The notes below the pieces were generated by a model that worked only from the letters and a program-made list of their open reading frames with translations, had not been told where the DNA came from and did no database searches. Made by a program: the position numbers and the translations under genes. This document shows, piece by piece, positions 13,271-25,915 of a stretch of DNA of 64,000 bases. How positions within the stretch are numbered: position 1 is the first letter of the stretch; each line of letters begins with the position of its first letter. The DNA comes from Loripinus fragilis (taxonomy: Eukaryota; Mollusca; Bivalvia; Lucinida; Lucinidae), in assembly GCA_964019695.1 (NCBI GenBank), contig OZ026515.1, positions 139,683,549 to 139,747,548 on the forward strand, given 5' to 3'.

Positions 13271-16200
13271 AACCATTTCCCAATATGCATACTGAAAAAG
13301 TCAAATCAAACGAGAAACGACCAGAGAATAAGTTAGGTTGTGCTTTCTGTATTTCCTTTCAGTATAAAATAAAAAGAAAATTTACTTTTTTGGGGCAAAT
13401 TCCAAATATATTTCATCTTGTGCAGCTACCCCACTCAATGAAATATATTTGGTATTCTTTTTGGGGGGCGCAGAAATATTTCCTCTATTCATTTTATACG
13501 GATAACTGGCGGAGAAGGGTGAAAGATAATGAAGTATATTTGATTGATGATATAGAATGTAAAATATAAGGATTGAAATTCATATTCATAAAAAACATCA
13601 GCTATTTTTCTGTTTCCGAGCCTTGCATTCAGTTACTTTTTCCAAATTTTTGAAGTCAGTAATATTATGAACTTTCATAAAAGAATATTTATTGATTTTT
13701 TATAGGTCTAAAGTGTTTTTCCAATCAATGAAATGGAAATGTTTAATTTATCTATCATATGATGTTGCATCTGGGAGTAAAATAACGCCATGCAATAAAT
13801 CTATAAACCACTTGTTGTTTACAGATGTTCTGGAAACATGACGTCCATAACAATTTTGCATACATAATGCATAATTATTATTTGTTTACGCTATAAATGA
13901 GATTTTAAAGTAATCTTAATGTCATATGATAAATAGAATCTATCATACTTGCTCCTGTATGATTGAAGTTATTAAACTTGTTGCGAAAAAGACATAAAAT
14001 AATGGACAAGCTTCGCTTTTTATCTCTTTTCCTCAACTCGTTTAATAAATTCAATAAAACATGAGCACTCATGTAAGATCTGCTATGTAAATAATAAAGT
14101 ATTCTACCCCTTTTGGGTGCCAGAAAAAGATCAAAATAGATTTCTAGGGTATAAGGTTTTAGAAGGTAACTTTATCAGGGGACTAAATTATTTCAATATT
14201 GCACTTGTCCTGCAGGACGAGTGACTTACAATTCTCACTTGTCCTGCAAACACATTCACTGTCCTTTAAAAGAATATGCAATTTTTTTTTTTCAAAAACA
14301 TAAGGGAGTAATATGTAATATGACTTCCTTGAGTAATTCATCCCAAAGCACTCGACATACAGGACCGGAGCTGTGGGGTGAATTACTCGTCCTTTCTAGA
14401 TTTCACTTGTTCTTACGAGGCTACAAGTGGAATTTTTATCCCCTGTTCATGATATTTTTTGTAGAAATTGTGCATAAATTGCAATTTTTATTTCAAAGAA
14501 TCTTACAATCATAGTAAATTACTAAGAATTTTCATAGGGAGACAATTTAAGGTCACTACTGACACCTGGGCATTTTTTATGAAATATAAATTTTCTTCAT
14601 TTTTTGTAAATCGCTATTTTGCATTATTAATAATGATATAAAACAATAAAAGTGCAATGTCACCTTTAAGTCTTTGAGCTATGGCTTTTCAAAGGCATGC
14701 ATTATATGCCCTTTTTCTCCAAAAAAGTTTAGGGCGGAAGTAAGAAATAAACAGGCCTATGATATGGTAGCTGTCTACTAGCTGATGATTATGGCATATT
14801 GTGAATTATTGCATCAGAAAGGTTTAAGTTTACTTGAAGTACTGTGATGTTTATTTGAAGTGAATCTAGCCATTGTATATTTATGGATCAACTTCTTCAT
14901 TAGAAATAATAGTTAAAAAAATACAGCCATTTTTACGTAATATTCATATACATGTATGTAAGGCAATTCAAAAAAATAGATTTTTTTGAACTTGTATGTC
15001 ATAATCATTATTATGCTGAATCAGTCTGAAATTTGAGCAATTTTCACTGTCTAGAAAAAGAGATATTTCTTTATTACTACCCCTATCCCCTGTAATGCAC
15101 AATTTCAAGTTTGTAAATTTCAACTGCATAGCGGTAAATTTACTTTAACAGACCAAAAAAATTTTAATAATGCTTTGATGCTGGTTGTATGTGCAGAAAC
15201 TAGTTTTGAGAGGATTTTCTAATAAAATAAAGTTTAACTTAAGCAATAAATATATATTGTAGCCCCACCCACTTTTTTCAATGATTATCTTCTCTGGTGC
15301 AATGAACCAGACAAAATGGCCAAAACAGTTGCAAACACATAATTCTGTTGTTAATTTATATTTAGAGACAATTGCAGAAGTCATCAAAATATGTCAAATT
15401 AGTAGTGTTAAAAATATTAATTCAATATTTTGGGGACATTGATGCATTCATAAGGCATTTTATATGATTTTTGTCATCTCAAAATGCAAAATTAAGGGTA
15501 TTTTAATGTTAAAACTCATGTTTGGTGCAAAATTTAGATTACATAAGTTTTAAAACAGATACACAGACGAATCAAACCAAACATCTTATATATGCATTTA
15601 CTGAAATCTAATCCTTAGAAAGCAAGTTATAGGAGAAAATATGATTTTTGGCACATTTTCTATGTAAATATTAGCTTTAAGGGGCAACAATTCATGTTTG
15701 AAAAAAGAACAATATGGCAGAAAGAACTTCGATCTATAGCTTGACATAGTTATGGTTCAGAACAGCTTTCATGCAGCTTAGCTAAGAAGTTTTCAAGTAA
15801 CTGAACTTTAACTCACTTTACTGCAGTTTCTCATACAAAACAATGGTAAAATAATAAATGGGGGCAGTACCTCTTGCTGAAATATGTGGAGAGTTTTTAA
15901 AATGCATTATAATTGCATCTGGCATACCAAGCCCATTTATCCAGTAACTTTCAGATAGATACGATATCAAATATTGAAGTTATAAGCCAAACCGGTTCAG
16001 ACATGCCAGAGTTATGGTTATTTGTGTCAGTTGTGACCTTAATAAAGTGCTCAACAGAGCCTCATATTCAGTTATCTTTCCCCAAATTTTCTTTAATTAA
16101 GTCAGCAATATATGAACCTCCATATCAGAATCTTTATTTATGCATAGTTTGTAGATCTAAAGTGTTTTATTTCAATCAGTGAAATAAAAACTTGTAATTT

Positions 16201-16370
16201 ATGTAAATAATTAGGTATTTTTACCCTTTTGGGGCCCCTAAAAGGTTTATAATTAGATTTTCTGGGCATAATGTAAGCTTCTCTTTAGGATTATGCTAAA
16301 GCAACAAATTTATATGCTGGTATTAATTATTACCATGTGATATGGGAATATAATGTTTTTAACTATTACA
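13270..16370. other. centre of the foldback-like element; no coding sequence seen
   Basis: A+T-rich sequence between the arms. It includes an inverted copy of the ~5.6 kb MITE (about 13975-14088) and a near-palindrome ACTTGTCCTGCAGGACGAGT (about 14202-14221). The open frames are below 100 codons and lack recognisable motifs. Confidence 0.5.
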
Positions 16371-17690
16371 GTGTTGTTGTTTTTTTAAATTTTAATGGAC
16401 CCATTTTTGTTGCCATGGTTACCTCCAGTAGATATTATCTTCCAATTTCTTTTTCTATCTCATGATATTTCACACTCAATGCTTTAATTAAGCATACACC
16501 AAAATGTCAAATTATCCGCACAAGCTGTCTGTGGCTTATCAAAAATGCAAAAAATATGATTTTTAGGGGTAGGCTTACCCCACCCACATTCAATCGATTT
16601 TGAGCCCCTTTGGGAGCCCCTCCTGAGATTTACAATTGTTTTTATTCTTTAATTACAATTGTACAATGTAGACATGACTTTGTAAAACAAATTTGATACA
16701 ATTTATTTTATTATGTAAGAGAGCTTTGACTTTTTTTCAAATAATTTCTTAATTTTTGCCCCCATTGCGCCCCTAAAATGACTAAATCAAACCCCCATTG
16801 GGGCCTCTGATAATATTTTTTATAGATATTGGCAGAAAAATGGTAGCTTAACACTTTCTTTTGTTCAGTGTTACAGTCTGGCTGTTGTGTGAATTTCACA
16901 CCTCAAAAATATTTGTTAAAATCAAAACATGCATTTTGGAACGGTGTACCTCATGTTTCCATGGTAACACATAGAAGATGGTAACTTCCCAAAATTTTTA
17001 TTGTAGTTTTTGAAAGATTGGGTAATATAAATTTTCATGTTAGTCCTATAATGTGTCCGGCTTTCGTGCCCTTAATGATATAAACTGTCAAAAAGTGCAA
17101 AAAACGACACATTTCGGGGTTGTGTTACCCCACCCACATTCAATAGATTTGAGCCCCTTCGGGAGCCCCTCTTGAGATTTACAATTGTTTTTATTCTTTA
17201 ATTACAATTGTATAATGTAGACATGGCTTTTCAAAACAACTTTGATACAATTAATTCTATTATGTAAGAGAGCTTTGACTTTTTTCAAATAATTTCTTAA
17301 TTTTTGCCCCTGTTGCGCCCCTAAAATGACTAAATCAAACCCCCATTGGGGCCTCTGATAATATTTTTTATAGATATTGGCAGAAAAATGGTAGCTTAAC
17401 ACTTTCTTTTGTTCAGTGTTACAGTCTGGCTGTTATGTGAATTTCACACCTCATAAATATTTGTTAAAATCAAAACATGCATTTTGGAACGGTGTACCTC
17501 TTGTTTCCATGGTAACACATAGAAGATGGTAACTTCCCAAAATTTTTATTCTAATTTTTGAAAGATGGGGTAATATTGATTTTCATGTTAGTCCTGTAAT
17601 GTGTCCGGCTGTCGAGCCCTTAATGATATAAACTGTCAAAAAGTGCAAAAAACGACACATTTTTGGGTTGTGTTACCCCACCCACATTCA
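16370..17690 (-). repeat. right tandem arm of the foldback-like element, inverted
   Basis: Reverse-complement copies of the left-arm units, with TTACCCCACCCACATTCA at about 16572, 17127 and 17677 marking unit starts ~550 bp apart. The minus-strand open frames reading MKFTQQPDCNTEQKK here match the left-arm ones almost exactly. Confidence 0.85.
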
Positions 17691-18204
17691 GTGTTAATTT
17701 AGTCAACAAAAAATTTTCTTTCTGGATGATATGAGGTATGATTTAGATAAGTTTAAGTTAGAATTACCAGACAGAATGAAAAATATTGTGAAAGAAAGGC
17801 AGTATAAATGGCAGTTTTGCAGTGAAAATATTGAATTTTAAGGTAATTTTGGCTGATTTTTGGCCAAAATATTTGGAAGCCGTTGCCATGGCAACGGAAA
17901 GACAAATGAGTGAACTAGCATTAAATTTTTTGGTTTTACCAAGAAAGAATCATTGTCAGCAATTTTTAATAAAATCCGAGACCGAGCGTGAACAACCTCT
18001 ATTATAACAGGTTCAGTAGTTACAGAGAATTGATATTAAGTTGTAATGGTGTGTTTGCATCTAAATATGCTAATATTGTAGTTTCATATGCTTTTGACAT
18101 ATTTTCTTAAAATGCTGCAAGGGAGTGTGGGCAGCAGCCCTTTTTATTTGTAAAATGTGGAAACTAATTTTTAACAGAATAAAGTACAGATGTCCCCTTC
18201 TCTG

Positions 18205-18812
<608 letters not shown>

Positions 18813-18824
18813 AGCTGATCATTC

Positions 18825-18880
18825 TGACAGGGAGTGCTTATGGCCTGGGCATTGACCACATCCCCCCAAACCACCAACCA
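18825..18880 (-). mobile_element. LINE 3'-end fragment between microsatellite blocks
   Basis: AGGGAGTGCTTATGGCCTGG then GCATTGACC matches the 39.14-39.19 kb LINE end (GGAGTGCCCTAAACTCC...CTGGGCATTTGCC) at the same relative place. It lies just before the second microsatellite block, and the neighbouring LINE piece resumes after that block. Confidence 0.5.
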
Positions 18881-18889
18881 TTCATCATA

Positions 18890-18899
18890 ATCTATCTAC

Positions 18900-18958
<59 letters not shown>

Positions 18959-19092
18959 ATGTACCCTACACCTACCTCTACCCCTACACTACCCTTCCAC
19001 CGGCCTGTCAGTCTGTCTGTCTGTCAGTCTGTCTGTCTGTCTGTCTATGTCTGTCTGTCTGTCTATCCATCCATCGATCCATCAATCCATCC

Positions 19093-19164
<72 letters not shown>

Positions 19165-19185
19165 ATCCTATCTCTTTCTATCTAC
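18890..19185. repeat. second TCTA/TCTG microsatellite block
   Basis: (TATC)n, then a CCTACACCTACCTCTACCCC spacer, (TGTC)n, CCATC repeats and another (TATC)n run. Same composition as the 18.2-18.8 kb block. Confidence 0.95.
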
Positions 19186-19191
19186 CTAGTA

Positions 19192-19310
19192 AACTACGAA
19201 AATTCAGGGCATCACTATATGTCTGGTATCTACAATATTGGGCTCTTTGTGGTGAGCTTTCAAGCTGGTAGCAGTGGTCAAGTACTTGTCTTTTTCTATA
19301 CACATAATGA
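19192..19310 (-). mobile_element. LINE reverse-transcriptase C-terminal fragment
   Basis: TTCAGGGCATCACTATATGT followed by CTGGTATCTACAATATTGGG matches about 39235-39275 (TTCAGGGCATCACTGTATGT...). The likeness runs on to CTTGTCTTTTTCTATACAC. It is the 3' coding end of the same CR1/Jockey-type LINE family. Confidence 0.7.
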
Positions 19311-20010
19311 TAACAGTATGTGTCAATAAAATCTCGATGAGCTGTGATTAACCTTGATAGAAATAAACTCTTAAATTAGATAACTTATCTTAGTATTTTT
19401 GAAATAAATAAAATGCCAAAACCATGAATTCAGTAATGTTCTTTAATATCTTCCTTTTGATATCATCAGCAGTTTACCGATGGTACATTATTATGGTGAC
19501 AGTTGCACCAGAACACTGCGTCACAATGTGCAAAAATGAGAAATGTTCTAAATATCATTCTCTAATATATCAAGGACTTTAAAAGGTTTTCAAGAGCTTG
19601 AACTGCTTTTAAATTCCATTTGCAGGGGATAACATATATGTATTCTATCCCTGTGGATAGAGTTGTACATCATTTTTGTTCGGTTTGACTCTTCATGTCC
19701 CAGTCAACCATTTTTCAGTCATGTCAGGACTGGTCTTCATGGGTTGAATCAATACTAATCGGGGGATAAAGTGTCTCGCTCAAAGACACAGCACAGTGAC
19801 TCTGCCATTGGATATACTCAAGCCAGCAACCCTTCGATCTTCAGACTAATGCTCTACCAACTGAGTGAGCCGCTGCTCCATGCATTTCAGTGTACCTCTT
19901 GACTAGCATGCTTTAAATGGCTAGAGGTGCAGCCTCTAAGGCTAAGGGCTATAATATGTAATATATCAGTTTTTACGGAAAAGGGTAACACATTTAACTG
20001 ATTCTTATGA
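19311..20010. other. intergenic; SINE in the middle, otherwise nothing recognised
   Basis: Apart from the SINE at about 19690-19878, no gene or repeat is recognised between the LINE fragment and the Gypsy fragment. Confidence 0.5.
19690..19878 (-). repeat. tRNA-derived SINE, diverged copy
   Basis: Read on the minus strand: CTCACTCAGTTGGTAGAGC (A box), a degraded B box around AAGGGTTGCTGGC, then a body matching the 28.0 kb copy (AGTCACTGTGCTGTGTCTTT, AACCCATGAAGACCAG). The head is closest to an ordinary tRNA. Confidence 0.75.
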
Positions 20011-20011
20011 T

Positions 20012-20132
20012 GTGCCCAACTTCACCACTGTTCAGAATATTTTGAACGACATTATTGTACATGCGTCGACTCAAGAGGAGCACGACAAAAGGTTGGAAAA
20101 TGTGTTAAGTGTGTTACAAAATAAAGGAATTA
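20012..20132 (+). mobile_element. Gypsy-type reverse transcriptase fragment fused to protease/LTR sequence
   Basis: The reading frame gives ILNDIIVHASTQEEHDKRLE, then NVLSVLQNKGITL. This resembles the part of Ty3/Gypsy RT just after the catalytic D-D motif (DDIIV...HDxRLxxVLxxLxxxGxTLN), with one aspartate changed to N. The frame then passes without a break into the 152 bp repeat at 20133, so RT sequence that normally lies downstream of protease is here upstream of gag. Confidence 0.75.
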
Positions 20133-20284
20133 CCCTGAAACGTGCGTCTATCGAATGTAAATGTGGAGAAACGGTAAAAACAATATATTCTTATGGAAGT
20201 ACATAACCTTCAATGGTGTTGTTACCTTAAATGGTGTATTGGTTAAATCCGGGATACTCTTGACCCTACACTCGGACACTACAA
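20133..20284 (+). repeat. 152 bp direct repeat, copy 1 (protease fragment plus LTR-like end)
   Basis: It differs from 21441-21592 at only two positions (C/T near 20151 and G/A near 20251). The first ~65 bp encode protease residues (RASIECKCGETVKTIYSYGS); the rest is untranslated and ends CTCGGACACTACAA. It is followed by ATTGGCGACGAGATT, which looks like a primer-binding site, so this copy acts as the 5' LTR position of the gag unit. Confidence 0.8.
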
Positions 20285-20434
20285 ATTGGCGACGAGATTA
20301 AAATTACCATTTTTGGATTTAGTTTAAACTGGATATTTGACTGAACAGAACTTGATTAAATTTGTTGTTTTGAGATTAAATTCGTTGTTTTGAGATTAAA
20401 TTCGTTGATTTGAGATTAAATTCGTTGATTGAAG
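20285..20434 (+). promoter_or_regulatory. Gypsy leader: candidate primer-binding site and short tandem repeat
   Basis: TTGGCGACGAG directly follows the LTR-like end, as expected for a retrotransposon primer-binding site. About 20355-20430 holds four near-identical ~19-20 bp copies of GAGATTAAATTCGTTG just before the gag ATG at 20435. Confidence 0.55.
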
Positions 20435-21505
20435 ATGGCAGTTTCTCTTCATGATATACAGACAATGCAGCCATTTGACTGTTCAGACACAAGTGGAATA
20501 TCTGCGAGATGGAAGAGATGGTTGCGTGCATTTGACTTATACGCAGGGGGAAAAGGCGTTAATCAGGCACAGCAAAAGAAATCACTACTGTTGCATTCTG
20601 CTGGAATGAATGTACAAGATATTTTCTTCACATTACCTGAGGGGGAAGGCGAGAATATCTATACGAAAACGGTGAATGCTTTGACAACTTATTTCAGTCC
20701 ACAATCGAATGTACCGTATGAAAGACATATGTTTAGAAGTATGGAACAATTAGAGGAAGAGACAGTGGAACAATTTATTGTAAGACTGAGACAAAAAGCT
20801 GAAACCTGTGAATCTGGGGAACAAGCTTCTATAGATGAACAAATCAGAGACCAAGTTATTGAAAAGTGTAAATCACATGGATTAAGAAGGAAATTATTGG
20901 AGAAAGGCCGAAATTTACAATTACAACAACTAAGAGACGTAGCTTAATCTTTTGAAGACTCTAGAAGACAAGCATCATCAATGGAAGGGATTACGGAGAA
21001 AGTGAATAAACTATCAGTCAAATCAAGACAGAGCTATAGAAAAGACAGTTTCCAGAGACAATGAAATGATAATGTTGTTTGTTTTAACTGCGGATTATCA
21101 GGACACTTTATGAGAGACCCTAATTGTCCTGCACGAGGTAAACAGTGCCGAAAATGCAAGAAATTTAATCACTTTGAGAGCAGGTGTAAGACCAAGACAG
21201 TAAAAGTACAAAGAAAGAAGACGTATCAAAAGAAAAAGCCAGGAAAAGTGAAACAGGTTGAGGTTGACAGTTCGAGTGATGAAGAGTCCACAGAAAATAG
21301 TTATTATACATTTAGTATCTTGACAGGCGACAATGAAAAGAACAGTCCAAAGATAAGAGTTTCTGTAGGTGGAATTATGTTGAAAATGATAATTGATTCG
21401 GGTGCTAGTTGCAACATTATTGATAGGGAAACATGGGAATCCCTGAAACGTGCGTCTATTGAATGTAAATGTGGAGAAACGGTAAAAACAATATATTCTT
21501 ATGGA
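20435..21505 (+). mobile_element. Gypsy-type gag and protease, broken by two stops
   Basis: The frame opens with MAVSLHDIQTMQPFDCSDTS and runs through a capsid-like region (SNVPYERHMFRSMEQLEEET, then VEQFIVRLRQKAE). It continues in the same frame to two CCHC zinc knuckles (CFNCGLSGHF...C and CRKCKKFNHFESRC), a basic KKKPGKVKQ stretch, and the aspartic protease core IIDSGASCNIIDRETW. In-frame stops at 20945 (TAA) and about 21061 (TGA) interrupt it before the zinc knuckles. RT, RNase H and integrase are missing downstream: protease runs directly into the second 152 bp repeat. The element cannot move by itself. Confidence 0.88.
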
Positions 21506-21592
21506 AGTACATAACCTTCAATGGTGTTGTTACCTTAAATGGTGTATTGGTTAAATCCAGGATACTCTTGACCCTACACTCGGACACTACAA
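21441..21592 (+). repeat. 152 bp direct repeat, copy 2 (protease fragment plus LTR-like end)
   Basis: Same length as copy 1 with two mismatches. Here the first part is in its natural place, as the continuation of protease (RETWESLK then RASIECKCGE), before a stop and the LTR-like tail. Downstream is CCACCCCCACCC, unrelated to the sequence after copy 1. Confidence 0.85.
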
Positions 21593-23925
21593 CCACCCCC
21601 ACCCTCCTCGAACACACATTGGACCCATATTGGGTCCCAGAACACACTTATTACAACTCTTAAAACCAGGCCAGAAGCAACTGTAATTTTGTATGAAAGC
21701 ATTTAGCTACCACCCTGAGATACCAGGTGTTCTTGTTCAAACCACTACCTTAAGGAAAAATCCCACCTCAGGAGGAGCTTGATCCCAAGACCCTCACTAA
21801 TGAGTCGGTGCTCTAATCACTGAGCTTCTCAGGTGGTCCTGTTCAAACCATCCATGGAACACTAGTCTGAGCTACCAGGGGGGTCGTTCCAAACCACTAC
21901 CTACAGACAATATAACTAGTGGAACTTACACATAAATAGAAAATTTGATCTAGCATGCTGTGCTCGCCATAAAGGATGTGCCTTATTTCATATTAGTTAT
22001 TAGTAATCTTTCATTTGAGTGTTGTAATGTTTCTGAATCTAGGGCACCAACTCGCAAAAGGTGATACATATGGTGACGGTCGTCGCGGAATTGCACGATA
22101 TATGAATGCCAACTAAAGAATGTAACGATAAACAAAATGGAAGTTGACCACCGAACTTATTTCCCCAGATGACGTTTAGAGTAATTTCCCTTAACATGGA
22201 CAGTCCGCTATCGCGCATTTACGTGACAATTTACGATCGCGTGTTTCCGAGATTCCCCAGACCTGCCAATGGTGCAGGTTAATTTGCAAGATACGAGATA
22301 GATTGAACACCACATCAGGACCAGATTCTTATTGCATGTATAAAACGATTTGATCACACCCACCAGCTGGGTCTGTGAATGGTTTGGTCAGTGACAGTGT
22401 GTAAATATCACCCCACCCATAAATTCCTTTCAATATCCAATACGCCGATGTTGTTTTGAACCCGAGCGGTCCAACATAATTCCACATTGAAACAAATGAG
22501 ATCATTAACAATATATAGGCTACAAGATTTCTTTCAAAAATGTCAAATTCCCTTTAGTTTTCAAACAAAATACCTACAAATTCTACTTTTCTGTGGTGTT
22601 TTTCTGAGTCATTTATTTATTTCCGCCATTCCCTTGATCATTCATACATGTTTTCATACGTGTAGTTGGGCTTCTTTTTCATAAAAAAATAAAGGGGTTT
22701 GCTTCTTTAGAATTCTTAGATTTGGCTTTAAACTTATATTTTCTGTCATTTAGAAGAGTGCTGTCCTTGAGTTATTAAACACAAAGAAAAATCTGGATGA
22801 GACACAATAAACAAGTAATGCCACCGGTTATGTCAGTAAGACGGAACAGCTAAAAGATAAACAATCGACTCAAAATGCGCCGTAACGTACCATATATGTA
22901 TATATCGTAGTAGTCGTAGTCTACCGCCGTTGATTTGTCGGCGCACCCCGTCAAGCCACAAGACAGGAAGGGATATTCAGACAGAATAGTTGACACCAAG
23001 ATCAATGAAACGCTCTAACTGTCAATAGTTAGTGTAGTTGGGGAAATTTCACGACCCTTGGGTCAGGACTATAATCACTATGTGAGTCCGCCCGTACCCA
23101 CTCAATACAATACAATACTTGTAAGTTTTGCATTTCCAACTCTATAATTATAAATTGTATTGTATTGTATTGCGTAGACACTTTTTGGCTACTTTGATTT
23201 TCCGAAAATTTTCTTTTCCCAAGCCACCCAACAATTTCTTTAAAGTTTCTCTGACAGTGAAGAATTGCCCAAGTTAAAAATGGTCAGATAAAAGTTTCAA
23301 AGAAAATGATATTCTTTCCGCTTGCTGCATATGTGATAACAAGGAGGTGATAAGTAGCAAATTCCATTGGCTGGCTCATTTAATTTTTCACATCCAGGCC
23401 TCCAGTTAAGGATTCATGATTTGAAATTATTTTTCGTATTTCTCAACCAAATCATGAGACGGTTCTTTTGGGAATTCATTACTATGTTTAAATTGATAAG
23501 TAGGGGAATATTTACGGTTGCACTGAGGCCGGAACGTGTTTCAAACCAGGATTTGAAACGACCATCAAGTTCGGGTTAGTTATAGTATTGCTCAGCGTTA
23601 TTGTAAAGCTGAGGCACTTCCAGCCATTTTGCTGCCTTGGGACCATAGTTGATTTCTCTTTTGTTAGGTCCCATGCTGATAATTTGTGTTCATCATTTAT
23701 GAACAGTAAAAAAGTTTATCAGTCACCCCTTATATTAACTGAATTGTTTCAACATAACCTAATAAACGTTTCCTATCTCACGGCATGTTACCTTTATCAG
23801 GTCATGATGACGTTTTACTTTTTGAATGACGTCGCTAATGACGCCGAATCAACACAAAAATAAAAAAAAACAAAAAACGTCATAATCGCTAGTTTGAAGA
23901 GTGTTCAACAATGGGTAAACTGATA

Positions 23926-24083
23926 AATAGAATACCAGGTTCGCGTCTTTTGATATCAAGTTTACCAGGCTCGGCTTTGAGAACGCATGTTGAATCGCTC
24001 GGCAAGCCTTGCGATGTCAACAATCGTTCTCAAAGCCTTGCCTGGTAAACTTGATATCAAAAGACACTCACCTAGTATTCTCT
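23926..24083. mobile_element. palindromic MITE
   Basis: Arms of about 67 bp (about 23926-23992 and 24016-24083) share CTTTTGATATCAAGTTTACC and GGCTTTGAGAACG with their complements. The loop is short and there is no coding content. Confidence 0.75.
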
Positions 24084-24234
24084 ATACACAACCCGCAGGT
24101 GTGCACTATAACCAATGTACGAGTCGGTCTGTCTGCCCCGGACTAGTTAGAGAAAATGTTCATGGCGCTTGAACCGCACAGTATGTTTTTTTTTATAAAA
24201 CTTTGCACACGTTTACATACGGTAAAATAAGGAA

Positions 24235-24372
24235 GAAGTCAAAGATCAGGAATCCTTACAATCAAATACCACACATGATGGGAAAGTGACAAAAACACAA
24301 GAAAACATCATATACAAGAGAGCAAAGAGGTCAGACCTTTCCCTGCAGGTGACCGCAAGGCTACAATATGTC
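24235..24372 (-). mobile_element. 5'-truncated 3' end of the Penelope-like RT family
   Basis: Read on minus: CACCTGCAGGGAAAGG, TCACTTTCCCATCATG, GATTCCTGATCTTTG. This is a diverged, partly deleted match to the terminal segment seen at 31.15, 48.7, 58.7, 59.5 and 60.4 kb. Confidence 0.65.
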
Positions 24373-24903
24373 AACAACATTCGTCTAACAACTAGCATGC
24401 ACAACAATTTTTTTTGATGGACGTGGCTTTGATGAGCATCAGTCCAGCCGGTTTTTGTCAGTTAGTGAAAATGCTCATGCTCGTAACTTTTGAACCACAT
24501 GGTAAATTTGGATCAAATTGCATTCTTCTTTATTTAAACATCGTCCAGCCACTGGTATGCAAAACCGTGACTAGGTTGCTGGAAAAAATTAAAACATAGA
24601 ATCTGCCGAAAATCACAATACATCTATTTTAAATGGAAAGAATATGCAAATCGAAATCATCAATAACAACAATATTTTAAAGACTTGGTATTGTAATTTT
24701 GCACGACCCACATATAATCTCTGTGTGAGTCCGTCTGTTCACATTCCTTCTTGCACCGGATACTGATTAATCTACGTTCACCACGGGTCATTCACAGCCA
24801 ATACTGTTGGTTAGTCCATAACTCTCACCAGATAAGTAAACTTTGCAACACAATCATCCGCAATTTCAGCCGAGAATATTACAGATTCTGTCCCTACAAT
24901 AGC

Positions 24904-25080
24904 GTAAAGTCAGGTAAATTCGGACACACATTTGCAAACAGTGGAAATCCGGTTGAGCCGTCTCATCAGGATTTCCACTGTTTGCTTAGTTAATTAATGT
25001 TTTTTATTCCAATAATTAAGATATTAAACAAACAAGGTCGCTGTCCGAATACCTGGTGTCCGAAGTTACCTGACTTTACC
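24904..25080. mobile_element. MITE with GTAAAGTCAGGTAA terminal inverted repeats
   Basis: The left end GTAAAGTCAGGTAAATTCGG and the right end (reverse complement GGTAAAGTCAGGTAACTTCG) enclose ~177 bp with an inner hairpin (AAACAGTGGAAATCC / GGATTTCCACTGTTT). Confidence 0.75.
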
Positions 25081-25599
25081 TTTATTGTCTGTGGAAAGAA
25101 GCTGCCTTTATAAATATCTGTGCCATCTGTACGAGTCTAAAATGTCATTGAGTGGTGATTTCTTCCACTTTGGGTTATTAGGGGATGAGGTCATCAGTCG
25201 GTAAACTGGCTTTACATTTTAGACCTTTGTATAATAGGATGAGTTATTTGTCTTTCCTCCTTTCCTTAAGGGATTCCCATTTTCACTGATTTTCAATAAG
25301 TAGACCCAATTCGCGTTCTTTCTGACAGACAACGTATGGGATAGACGGTCATATTGTCCTATAATTAGGCGAAGGTGTTTCCTGCGTTGTTATTAACGGT
25401 CCTTTTGTATCAAAATATGAACGAACTTAAACCTTCGTCATGCTACACCTCTTAGGCGGTGCTACCATACAGGTTTCAAACTCAGTCAATTATATATACC
25501 ATCATTATTGAAAGATTGCAATCACCAGGACATGATTCTTAAAAATTATTCTTGTCAGGACAGCTAAGATCCGATCAATATTACGCAGATTGCGTATAT

Positions 25600-25915
25600 T
25601 AGTTTGAGCCTGATAATTATCGCATTTAGCTGTCGTTGTTTCTGTGTGGAGTTGGTAAAACTTCTCCCCGTTCATAGATTTAGTGTTGATATTTTTCATA
25701 TTCTGGTCCTTCGGGAATATTGGGTTCTGACGGAAAGCAGAATACCGCTTTTAGAAGTACTAGGTGGTGTGAGAATTGATGCACTTTCCATTAGTTCCCA
25801 TGAACAGACTCAATTAAACCAAATCTGCTATTTTCTTATATTGTAGGTTTTCTCTATTTCTGAAGGACCTGTATTTCCAGATTATTTATTGTAAAAACAA
25901 CGCAGAAAGTAATTA
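25600..25915 (+). repeat. dispersed repeat, inverted copy at ~31.59-31.84 kb
   Basis: Shared landmarks with the 31.6 kb copy (other strand) include CTTCTCCCCG, TTGATATTTTTCATATTC, GACGGAAAGCAGAATACCGC and TATTTTCTTATATTGTAGGTT. Both copies lie outside recognised genes. Confidence 0.7.

Larger units (their letters stand above)
11290..18045. mobile_element. foldback-like element with tandem-unit inverted arms (~6.75 kb)
   Basis: The outer ends are inverted: CAATTCTCTGTAACCATCGA (about 11295) answers TTACAGAGAATTG (about 18020-18032), followed inward on both sides by GTTGTTCACGC and a GCCGTTGCCATGG block. Inside are ~550 bp units, each starting near GGGTGGGGTAACACAACCCC. Two full units and part of a third lie at about 11634-12955 in one orientation, and two full units and part of a third at about 16370-17690 inverted. 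Units are very similar between arms. The centre (about 13270-16370) is A+T-rich with no recognisable transposase. Long inverted repeats made of tandem units are typical of Foldback-type elements. The class is inferred. Confidence 0.7.

Noticed and set aside
14221..14514. 97-codon open frame
   Set aside because: Lies in the foldback-like element's A+T-rich centre, with no homology recognised and a compositionally random look.
11870..17402. Repeated open frames starting MKFTQQPDCNTEQKK
   Set aside because: They recur once per ~550 bp unit on both arms of the foldback-like element and resemble no known protein.
25604..25846. Possible exon reading EYWVLTESRIPL, also at 31.6 kb
   Set aside because: Two inverted copies in intergenic repeat-rich DNA fit a dispersed repeat better than a gene; no conserved domain is seen.
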